Position numbers and translations under genes: made by a program | Notes under the pieces: model-generated | Database searches by the model: none | Told to the model about the DNA's origin: nothing | Seen by the model: only the letters and a program-made list of their open reading frames with translations | Shown: piece by piece, positions 55,392 to 64,000 of the stretch | How the letters are laid out: the number at the start of each line of letters is the position of its first letter | Position numbering within the stretch: position 1 is the stretch's first letter | NCBI RefSeq assembly: GCF_007655135.1 | Contig: NC_045131.1 | Location: 11,020,001 to 11,084,000, forward strand | From: Punica granatum | Lineage: Eukaryota > Streptophyta > Magnoliopsida > Myrtales > Lythraceae | DNA: 64,000 nucleotides | Direction: 5' to 3'

Positions 55392-56138
55392 ATGGCCATT
55401 ACCAGCTTTACCCAGGAATTCACCACTTCCATCGCTCCATCGAGGATGTTTAAGGGTTTGATCCTCGAATCCCACAACCTCATCCCCAAAATTGCTCCAC
55501 AGGGCATCGAGAGCATTGTGTTTGTTGAGGGAGATGGGGGTGTTGGAAGCATCAAGCAGACCAACTTTGCCAATGGTAATGTTCAAACAACACGATGGCC
55601 TTTGTCAAATGTACTGTTGCTCATTATTTTAGGAGCAATGCTATTTGTGCCGACCTAATCTGCCGAATATTAGTGCTACAAGACGCGGTGGCATGGCTGC
55701 AATTTTCTAACAAATGATGGGCAATCCATATTGATTAGGGATTCGGTATCCTCCGAATTGGAGGAAAAGTATTTTCCCTCATTTTAGTACGAGAAATCTA
55801 ACCAGCTCTTGTTTAATTTCCGCATGTTTCTGGGGCCAGGTGGGCACTTGAAGTGGCTGAAGCACAAGACTGATGCTATTGATGCAGAGAAGCTTGTCTG
55901 CAAGTACTCATTGATCGAGAGTGATATTGCATTCGAAAAGATTGAGTCGGTGGTATACGAGGTAAAGTTTGAAACTTCCAGTGACGGTGGGTGCGTCTGC
56001 AAGATGACCAGCGAGTACCACGTGAAGGCCGGTGTGGAGCTGAAGGAGGAGGACATCAAGCAGGGAAAGGACAGGGCCATGGGTCTCTACAAAGTTGTCG
56101 AGGAATACCTCCTTGCCAATCCTGAAGCCTATGCTTAA
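55392..56138 (+). CDS. P22: PR-10 / Bet v 1-like protein, type C (only intact copy)
   Basis: Exon 1 is 55392-55575, a long intron (264 nt, 55576-55839) carries the 155-bp insertion, and exon 2 is 55840-56138; 160 aa. I chose ATG 55392 (MAITSF) because it aligns with all relatives; an in-frame ATG at 55386 would add two residues (Met-Lys). Type C marks are Ser5, the loop GDGGVG and Thr107 (KFETSS). Private changes are Gly22, Glu40, Val43 (IESIVF), Lys71-Thr72 (KHKTDA), Ser85 and Glu94. The Cys113-x-Cys115 pair is kept. Confidence 0.92.
55633..55787. repeat. 155-bp insertion in the P22 intron
   Basis: Same insert as in P17 (43913-44067). Edge words are TTATTTTAG (55624-55632) and TCATTTTAG (55779-55787). 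It predates the segmental duplication and postdates the split from the P14 lineage. Confidence 0.6.
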
Positions 56139-57092
56139 CTTGAGTTTGGCTCAGAATTTGGTTATGTTGAGGGATCGTGGATTGTCTATTGTCTACTTGA
56201 GTTTTCTAATCTTACACTTTGTTTTTGGGAGTTCTTATTAAATATTTTTTTAGAATGTGGCTTTGTCTCGAAGGTTTTGGGCATAACAAGTCAATAATAC
56301 GTATTGTTGTCATTTTACAGAGAGGATGCTGATCACTATTGCATCATTTTCATTGAATGTGAAGCTTATGTTTTTGGCTTAGTAAAATTACTCGGCATGC
56401 CATAAGTGCGCACTGAAATGAACTACATACATGCTCTGATAATATAGGTAATGGTGTTAACAGACACGAGAAACTCCATCATTCTTGAAGTTCAGATCAA
56501 ATATTTATGAAAGATCTCTGCTATTAGTGATTGTTTACAAAACCACCTTCTTGTTCACCCGCAGAGTTCATTAGTTTATTTTCAACTTGCAATATATTGC
56601 AGAATCCATGCGACTCAGAATTTCTTTGCAACAGCTCATTTGCATTATTTGGAAACAACAAACATTTGATATCGTAACAAAAGGACATACTTTGAGGCGG
56701 TGAATATTCAGGTCTACCACTTGTTGTGATGAGGCCGTAACAATCCATGCTTTTATTCATCGGAATGGGGAAAAAAACAGAGAATAGGTGAAATGCACAA
56801 AAGATCTCACCCAACTTGATTAAGAGAGCCCTTGCCGACCTAATGTGAAGAGTTTCACATTTGTCTCAGAATTTTGTACGCAGCTTCTTGGTCTATCCTC
56901 GGATCAGTACGGGCAGCATATATAAGACTCATGAACCCAAAAAGTACGCTGCAAAATCATGATATTCTTTATTTCGTTGTGCCCTTTCACACGCATGGAT
57001 TTTCAGATAAACCAATTCCAAATGCTAAGGCAGGAAAACAGGGGAAGAGACCATATGAACTCCAGCAGAAGAAACTAAAAAGAAATGCTCAT
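56139..57092. other. Convergent C/B 3' spacer (P22-P23)
   Basis: Matches 44,414-45,224 without the 85-bp block; 56,520-56,800 carries extra sequence relative to copy 1. No gene seen. Confidence 0.5.
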
Positions 57093-57669
57093 TTAGGCAC
57101 AGGCTTCGGGGTTGGCCCTGAGGTATTCCTCAACAACTTTGTAGAGTCCCATGGCCTTGTCCTTGCCCTGCTTTATATCCTCCTCCTTCAGCTCCAAACC
57201 GGCCTTCACATGGTACTCACTTGTCATCTTGCAGACACACCCACCATCACTGGAAGCTTCGAACTTCACCTCGTACACCACCGACTCAATCTTGTCAAAG
57301 GCAATGTCACTTTCGATAAAGGTGTACTTGCACATGAGCTTCTCTACATTGATAGAATCAATCCTGTGCTTCAACCACTTCAAGTGACCCCCTGTTGTAG
57401 AAGGTAAGAAAATTAAACTACTGAGAATAAACCATGACATCATGTAAAGGAAGTAAAAGAAGAAAGTTCTTAATATGTTACAAACCATCAGCAAAGTTGG
57501 TCTGCTTGATGCTTCCAGCACCACCGTCTCCTTGAATGAATTCGATGCTCTTAATACCCTGAGGGGCTATCTTAGGGATGAGGTTGTGAGAGTCAAGGAT
57601 CAGAGCCCTGAACATCCTGGATGGAGCAATCGCAGTCTTGAACTCCTGAGTGAAGCAAGTGACGGCCAT
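57093..57669 (-). CDS. P23: PR-10 / Bet v 1-like protein, type B
   Basis: Exon 1 is 57669-57486, the intron 57485-57392 and exon 2 57391-57093; 160 aa, intact. It is the duplicate of P18 and shares the FIQGDGGAG loop context, Arg21, Ser74 and Phe86. It differs by Asp76 to Asn, Val81 to Met, Thr153 to Arg and the C-terminal Tyr159 to Cys (ANPEACA). Codon 62 is GGG rather than GGT because the first exon-2 bases changed, without altering Gly. Confidence 0.94.
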
Positions 57670-57813
57670 TTTTTTTTCCTCGGATTTAGGAAAAGGAAGA
57701 AGTGAATGAGATAAATTATATGATGTGGGAGAAGAAGTGCTTGCTGGTGCTCGAGGCTTAGTTAAGTTTGGAGATTGTGCAGATGATGATGAAGATTGCT
57801 TAATTGGTTGGGT

Positions 57814-57880
57814 TTTATATAGTGCAACTTTTTCCCTTAAAACTTTGGTGTTCTCAATTCATCGCACTCCATGATGGACT
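57814..57880 (-). promoter_or_regulatory. Core promoter of P23
   Basis: TATATAAA (57821-57814) and ACTCCATGATGGACT (plus-strand 57866-57880), as in P18. Confidence 0.65.
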
Positions 57881-60765
57881 CATCAGCAAAAGCAATGTCT
57901 AAGTGGACCCACAGCGCTTTTCCAGATGGTCAGAAGGTATTAATTTATCCTAATTCCATTAAGAACGACCACCGACTTTCTTTTAACATCATAAATCTTC
58001 AAATAATTATTTTATTCGTTAGATCTATTTTAGAAAAAAGAAGAAGAAGGGGAAAATGACAGAGAAGACATATGATAGGCAAAGTCGCTATAAGGTTTCA
58101 TCGTTTCAAATCGGACTTCACGTGCAACTAGTCGTGGCTTACATTCAAAGCTGGTAATAGCTATTCGAATCATGTAAAACTTCTCGACGCTACTGTGTAT
58201 CCGTTTCTCATCCAAACAGTGTAGTTGTTTGCTTCTTGATTGTTGGTGTGGATTGAGCAAGACTTATCTGAAGGATTATTGTGTTTGGTTTTAGAGATGA
58301 GTAGAGTTGGGTTTTAGTTTTAATTGGTTTGTAATAATTGTGTTGTTGAATTATAAGAAAAAAAGAGAAAAAGTAATTAATAGTCGAGAGAAAATAATGA
58401 TTGTATTATTAAATTGTGAAAAAAAGTAATAAATAATCGAGAGAATTTAGTATTAAAAATTGAATGATTAAAAAAATGAAGAAAAAGGATACAGTAATAA
58501 TTATGTTATTGAATTGAAGATAAATGAAATAAAGTTAAAAAATAATTAGAAAGCTGAACAAAGCTAATTTATCCCTTTTTATTTTATTCTTCTTCCCTTG
58601 TACTTCTTCTTACGGGTTCGATCCATCCTTCTTCTAGATAAAGTCAACAATCAACATCCAATTCAGTTTTTTGCGTTTTTCCACATCAGTGTGGACCTCA
58701 CAACAATCAACACAAACACGCACCCAAAAACTTTGGTCAAACTTGTCAACACGTGTAAATCACAAATTTTGACGGGGCATAAATATAGAAATTCTTTTTC
58801 TATTTTAGTCTTTTTTTTAATTTTTTTCTTTTTTTGTCATTTACATTTAGGTGATTTTCTGTTTTAGTATTGCTGTTAAAAAAACCACTAGATATAGCTG
58901 ACCTGGGTCAATTTAGCTGCCACGTGTGATACTCATTCCACGTCAACAATAGAAAAGGGGAAAGTCTACCCAAAGAAAAATGAATTGGCGACCTTTTCAC
59001 CTCAGCCACGCCATTCGGCTTCTTCACCTCATCAACATCTGATGCAGAGTTGTCTTCTTCTGGTTCACCGGTTCATTTCGATACTTCTTGGGTCATATTG
59101 CCACGTTCGAGCCAACAATAAATCAAAAAATCAAAAAATCAAAAAAATAAAAAAATGTAAGGAAAGAAAACGCGAGGAAGATGGATGGCAAGATAATGAC
59201 AAGCTAGACGCATTCTGTTAGACAAAGATGGTGCGAAATTTCATCGTTTTGTACTGCTAACGTACAATTAGTTGTAATCTATATTCAAAGCGGGCCACAG
59301 CTATCTACAACTTGTAAAACTTCGCAAAGTTACGGATCCAAAGAAATAAAATAAAATAAAACGCTTGTAAAACTTTAGCTATGTTACTATTTTTCCAATT
59401 TCCATATATATGCTAATAATATTCCCAGGTCCACTGATTAGCAGATTAAGCCAGAATAATTATCTGATGGTTTCAATTTTTTCATTAAGAGGATGATGGG
59501 TTTCGATAGTTCATCATCATCTTCCCTCTCAAGTTCTCTCTCTCCCCCGATTGGAATCCTCAGTTCGACGTGTTCAAACACCACACCAACCACAGTGCCA
59601 GGGCCTTCGGCTCATCATCGTAACTCAAATCCTTTAACCGCCATTTTCTTTTTGTTTTTTTGTTTTTTAGAACAACGAGCGTTTACCTACTAATTCTTAA
59701 GCTCAAAGAAGTTTAGAGCAATCAACAACTAATTAGCCCTTTCCGTTAGTTTATTCTTCTTATTCTTCTTCTTCCCTCATACGTACTTACTTCTAGATGA
59801 ATTAAGTCACCAATTATCATCCGATTTCTGATATCTACATCATTCCAAATCAGTGTGGACCAACAATAATTAGAAAATCAAAGAGATTTTCACGTTAATT
59901 TTTTAAGAGATCACACTTCTGACCAGACTACGTACATCCGGATCAAATCAATTGGTCAATAGTGGTCAGCATATCACTGACTTGCAGTAACTCAAAGTAA
60001 TTTCCCTTTTTGTTTTTGTTTCTTTTTGGCTTGCTGGCATATCATCTTTTACGAGGGCCATTTTTTATTTGTAGTTCCGGAGTTCACCATCCAATCTGGA
60101 CCCGGAAAACTTAGAGTTGACAGAAATTTGAACGTAAAGTTCCCTATACGCTATATTGCTGACTATTAGCCTATATGTCCAAGTATCTATATTAACAGCT
60201 CTAAGCATATCTTTTGAATGAAATGAATGAAACATAAAGTAAGGTGTTTTATTTGCCACTAGAGATGCTGAGATACAGGAATGTAATGTATTGTTTAATA
60301 TGATGGGATATGCAACAGATTCGTCATATTAAATGATCCAAGTCTGTAAAACGATCCATTATTCAAGCATTTTTATCCATTCAGATTCATAAGCATGGAC
60401 TTTTCTCACTGTACTCTGCGCAGTTTCCGTATTTCATCATATATGAAGTCACTTGAACCGGTGGCTAGAGGATAGAAATAAAATTCACGAACAGAGGATT
60501 CGAGGTGAAACCTGAAGATAAGAATTAGCATCCAACGACTCACACACTAGAAACTAGAAAAGGTGCAGATTCTTTTGGAGCAGTGTGAGGATGCCGGACG
60601 AACATATTCTCTCGCCCACAGATTTTTCTTATTGAACAAGCTCTTCCACACATGTATATGAAGTATTAGGTAACAGATATTGAGAACATCAAAAAAGGGA
60701 GAAAAAAAGAAACAGAAGACAAAACATGACACAATTTCGAGCAAACAAACTGGAAAGATGCTCGT
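57881..60765. other. Spacer between P23 and P24
   Basis: Homologous to 46,014-47,688 with extra blocks. About 58,278-58,560 (GTGTTTGGTTTTAGAGATGA start) looks like a MITE absent from copy 1; about 58,735-59,190 is also not in copy 1. No gene recognised; short frames with Ser-rich or Phe-rich content here come from simple sequence. Confidence 0.5.
58278..58560. repeat. MITE-like insertion in duplicated copy 2
   Basis: Copy 1 (near 46,455) continues without it after GACTTATC-GAAGGATTA. It carries repeated TTGAATTGAAGATAA and TAATAATTGTGTTGTTGAATT words similar to the 85-bp block at 44,478-44,565. Ends are approximate. Confidence 0.5.
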
Positions 60766-61339
60766 TTAAGCATAGGCTTCGGGGTTTGCTAGAAGGTATT
60801 CCTTGACAACTTTGTAGAGCCCCATAGCCTTTTCCTTTCCCTGCTTGATGTCCTCCTCCTTCAGCTCTGCACCAGCCTTCACATGGTACTCACTCGTCAT
60901 CTTGCAAACACACCCACTATCACTCGAAGCTTCGAATTTCACCTCGTACACCACCGACTCGATCTTGTCGAATGCAATGTCGCTCTCGATAAGAGTGTAC
61001 TTGCATACAAGCTTCTCTGCATCAACTGCATCTATCCTGTGCTTCAACCATTTCAAGTGGCTTCCTGTTATAAAAAGAAACCGAGTTCAGAATACATTTT
61101 TACAGCTCATGGAATTGAATACTGGATGGTGAAAAAAGAAGATAATTCCACTAACCATCTGCAAAGTTGGTCTGCTTGATGCTTCCAGCACCACCGTCTC
61201 CTTCAACGAACTCAATGCTCTTAATACCCTGAGGGGCGATCTTGGGGATGAGGTTGTGGGAGTCGAGGACGAGAGCCTTGAACATCCTCGATGGAGCAAC
61301 TGAGGTTGTCAGCTCCTGGGAAAAGCAAGTAACGGCCAT
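60766..61339 (-). CDS. P24: PR-10 / Bet v 1-like protein, A-like
   Basis: Exon 1 is 61339-61156, the intron 61155-61065 and exon 2 61064-60766; 160 aa, intact. It has the loop GDGGAG with an A-like 3' flank. Residue 63 is Ser (Gly-Ser-His) because exon 2 begins GA-AGC. Other changes: Thr7 to Ser, Phe10 to Leu, Ile24 to Val, Gly111 to Ser (DSGCVC), Ala127, Asp139 to Glu and Glu149 to Lys in the C-terminal helix (VVKEYL). No equivalent survives in duplicated copy 1, where a deletion scar marks its position. Confidence 0.93.
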
Positions 61340-61452
61340 TTTTCTTCTTGTTGTAGAGGAAGAAGAGAATCTTAATCAATGGGCTGCGAAATGGATTGGA
61401 ATGCTGAAAAGGTTTCCGATGGTATGCATTGAGGCTGAAATTAATTTGCTTG

Positions 61453-61460
61453 AATTTATA
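61453..61460 (-). promoter_or_regulatory. TATA-like box of P24
   Basis: TATAAATT on the minus strand about 115 nt upstream of the ATG. No clear CCAT-N-ATGG box follows; CTCCAATGGTTAC (plus-strand, near 61,469) may be a relic. Confidence 0.4.
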
Positions 61461-62330
61461 TTGACAACTCCAATGGTTACATAGCACTCTGTTCTTCTGG
61501 CGCGTCCACACTGTTTTTTCTAGATGGTCAACAATGACAAAAAGCAAAATTTCATTTTAGATCCAAAGAATTTCAAGCAATGGGGTGGTACGTTTGATCA
61601 TAGTTCACCGGTAAGATACCAAGAGAATTTTGAGTAAGTTTTATTATATTTTCTAGAAAGTAACGACGTACATAACATCAATATGACTGGATTTAAGACA
61701 AATCAAGCAATTGTGTCGTCGAGTATTAATCCAGGAATTTTAGTTATATGGCTCTTTTTTATTGGCCTTACTATGTCAAAATTAAAATAATGAAAATGCC
61801 CCCAATGTGGATTTGATTACAATAGAAGCAGGTGGAACACGGCATGTGACGGCTAAGAGCTGATCCATCAGATTGGAGTTGTCTGCTGAATAACAAATTG
61901 AGATCAAGAAGACAACCAGAGTTCTGCCTTTTTTATTTATTTATATTCTACTAAGGAAATATATGATAAATACTTTTCATATGTGTTATTGGGTTTGTCA
62001 TTGTCGATCCTTTGTGCTTAAAATAGGAACTTACACATGTTCCTATTGAGATAGAGGCTCCGTAGAATCCCAGTAAAAACGGAAAAGTTAAGACCAGATA
62101 ATAATTCTGGAGAGCTGTTTGCACATCAAATAACCCGTGTGCATCCTGCTATTTAGTGTTTGGATTCTTGATAGAGTTCACCGAAGTAGGATAATTAAAT
62201 AGAAAAAGAAACTCTTTGATCATCGACGGAGAAGCAAAGGATAGTTTCTATTGATGACCATCTAGAGAAATGATGTGGGTCCATGAAAGAGCAGAACTAT
62301 ATTGAATGAAGGAAAAGAGTGTCGCTGATC
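61461..62330. other. Spacer between divergent P24 and P25
   Basis: From about 61,703 it matches 47,686-48,678 of copy 1 except for the SINE/hAT block. No gene seen. Confidence 0.6.
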
Positions 62331-62395
62331 AGTCCATTATGGAGTGCTGCGATAGAAATTGGATGGAGACACTGCAGCCTTTCGCATCTATATAA
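62331..62395 (+). promoter_or_regulatory. Core promoter of P25
   Basis: AGTCCATTATGGAG (62331-62344) and TATATAA (62389-62395), matching P19. Confidence 0.65.
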
Positions 62396-62511
62396 GTCCA
62401 AGTAATCTCATCACCTTTGCATTCATTCGGATCTTAAGCACGAGAGCATTGATAAGCCTTCTTTTCTAACAAAACTCTTCGGATCCACATCTTTCACTCA
62501 TAAGAGACAAA

Positions 62512-62717
62512 ATGGCCGTCACCTGCTTTACCCAGGAGTTTACAACTAGGAATGCTCCGTCGAGGATGTTCAAGGCACTGATCCTTGACTCTCACAACCT
62601 CATCCCCAAAATCGCCCCTCAGGGTATCAAGAGCATCGAGTTTGTTGAGGGAGATGGCGGCGATGGAAGCATCAAGCAGACCAACTTTGCCGATGGTTAG
62701 TCGCATTTATTTCATTT

Positions 62718-62749
<32 letters not shown>

Positions 62750-63112
62750 TGCTCTTTTGTTGCTTGACTGCTCAATTTTAGGAGTGTTCTGATTCAACTG
62801 CTCTTTGCAAGAGGTGGCCATTTGAAGTGGTTGAAACACAGGATCAATGCCATTGACACTGAAAGGCTCATGCGCAAGTACACTTTGATTGAGAGCGACA
62901 TCGTATTTGACAAGATAGAGTCGGTGGTGTATGAGGTGAAGTTCGAAGCTTCAGGTGATGGTGGGTGTGTGTGCAAGATGACAAGCGAGTACCACCTAAA
63001 GGCAGGTGCAGAGCTGAAGGAGGAGGACATCAAGCAGGGCAAGGACAAGGCGATGGGGCTCTACAAAGTTGTTGAGGAATACCTTCTTGCCAACCCCGAA
63101 ATCTATGCCTAA
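62512..63112 (+). CDS. P25: PR-10 / Bet v 1-like protein, type D
   Basis: Exon 1 is 62512-62695, the intron 62696-62813 (with a run of 31 C) and exon 2 62814-63112; 160 aa, intact. It is the duplicate of P19. It differs by Ala51 to Asp in the loop (GDGGDG), Asp73 to Asn, Ala77 to Thr, Val81 to Met and Cys82 to Arg (LMRKYT, the only intact copy without Cys82), Val123 to Leu and the ending LLANPEIYA. The acceptor reads CAAGAG where P19 has CAATAG. Confidence 0.93.
62719..62749 (+). repeat. Run of 31 C in the P25 intron
   Basis: P19 has only ATCTCCCC at this position, so the homopolymer expanded after duplication. The exact length in raw sequence could be an assembly estimate. Confidence 0.85.
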
Positions 63113-64000
63113 TGAGCATTGCTTTATAGCCTCCTCCGCTTGAGTTCATATTGTGCTGTATGGTTTTTCTCTCTTTTTTCCTTTTGCTTTTTCCATTTTT
63201 TACTCCCGTGGATCTTCCCAAGATTCGTGACTTATCAAAGAATGAAATGTGTCAATAAGCCAACAATATAAAGGGTATCGTGATTCATGCGATCCCCAAC
63301 CAGAAATGTTATTTACTTGACTATACTGCGAATTGCAAAACATACAGCAAAAATCTCAATGATAACATACTGAAATTCCAGGACAAGTGATATGGTCTGC
63401 GTAAGTTCCTATTTCCTTGTCATCAGTTCCAGATTAGCCAGAGCGCCAAAAGAGAGCTAATCAGTTTCAAGATAAAACAGTTTTTGATTTGAGCATAATT
63501 AATTTACCGACAAATACGCCAGCAAGAAAGAAAGACTTCTTTCGAGTGAACACGAATAGGGATTCAGCCAGCTGCTGTCATTTTGACTATGCTTCTGCTG
63601 GGGAAGTTCTGCCGTTTGCAAGTCTTAAATTTTTAGATGGTGCTTGCTGACTTTATCCTCGGAAGTCACTAGTCAGAACGAAAACATAAGAAGTAAAAAA
63701 TAGTTCAAGTCAGAATCTACAGAATTCAAGCGCATATTTACTATGATCTTCTTCGGAAATGGGTCAAATTTGAAAAATTGCACATCAAGTCCAATTAAAG
63801 ATGAGGAAACCTCTACCGTCTTTGTCCATTAGATATGTCTTTTTGTATTTTATCCTGAAAGTGACTTAAGAAGGAAGAAATATACTTGTGTTTGGACAGC
63901 AAGCTCCTGAAAGGGAACTTTTGGCGGAGTCAAACTAAAACAATATATGGCATCTGCTATCGGATAACTGCCCGATAACAAATACCACTGGGGAGTTTCT
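63113..64000. other. P25 3' flank to the window edge
   Basis: Matches 49,437-50,242, with an extra 83-bp block (about 63,722-63,808, starting TTCAAGCGCATATT). No gene seen; the P20-like remnant expected next would lie outside the window. Confidence 0.55.

Larger units (their letters stand above)
53237..64000. repeat. Segmental duplication, copy 2
   Basis: Partner of 41,545-50,242. It retains P24 and the intact type C gene P22, and lacks the SINE/hAT insertion. It extends past the right edge of the window. Confidence 0.85.

Noticed and set aside
1..64000. tRNA, rRNA or other structured RNA genes
   Set aside because: Only the tRNA-Met-like primer-binding sites of retroelements and the weak pol III-like boxes of the SINE copies were seen; no cloverleaf or rRNA segment was recognised.

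Overview
The window is plant nuclear DNA, almost certainly from a eudicot. It is AT-rich, its small two-exon genes have GT-AG introns and TATA-box promoters, and plant-type LTR retrotransposons, hAT and other MITE-like elements, a Helitron and SINE-like repeats are scattered through it. The species cannot be named from sequence alone; a rosid, possibly Myrtales, is only my impression from the protein flavour.

Every host gene recognised belongs to one family, the PR-10 / Bet v 1-like proteins (small cytosolic ligand-binding proteins, about 160 aa). There are 25 loci, labelled P1 to P25 here. Eighteen have complete coding exons, and one of those (P15) has both splice sites changed. Six are pseudogenes (P4, P6, P8, P11, P14, P17) and one is a 69-bp exon remnant (P20). 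An 'empty' promoter at about 40,363-40,513 marks a further gene whose coding region is gone. The gene model is uniform: exon 1 of 184 nt, a phase-1 intron of about 85-120 nt splitting codon 62 (the classic PR-10 intron position), and exon 2 of 299 nt including the stop. Residues 47-52 form the glycine-rich loop (G-D-G-x-x-G), and most copies carry Cys82 and a Cys113-x-Cys115 pair.

Layout. From about 17 kb rightward the locus is a repeated triad: a minus-strand type A gene (loop GDGAAG), a plus-strand type C gene (starts MA-V/I-T-S-F), then a minus-strand type B gene (loop usually GDGGAG). Complete triads are P7-P8-P9, P10-P11-P12, P13-P14-P15, P16-P17-P18 and P21-P22-P23. An eroded triad lies near 40.4 kb and a C-less one (P3/P6) at the left. 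Type C is dead in four of five triads. The left part (1-15 kb) also holds P1 and its decayed relative P4, and the most divergent copy, P5. Type D plus-strand genes (P19, P25) close the two rightmost units. The segment 41.5-50.2 kb is a recent duplicate of 53.2-64.0 kb, and the two differ by gene loss and transposon insertion.

Mobile DNA. Elements with defined ends are: four probable solo LTRs (6788-9011, 25018-25974, 27993-30385, 36886-39159); a very young, internally deleted gypsy element with two 808-bp LTRs (11502-14175); two copia remnants; two hAT MITEs with perfect 8-bp target duplications; one short Helitron; and several SINE-like copies. Many sit inside PR-10 genes or promoters and explain specific losses.

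How it works together. Nearly all promoters share a TATA box plus a quasi-palindromic CCAT-N-ATGG-type box 40-70 bp upstream, so the array is probably co-regulated, as expected for stress or defence PR-10 clusters. The function and ligands of individual copies cannot be read from the sequence.
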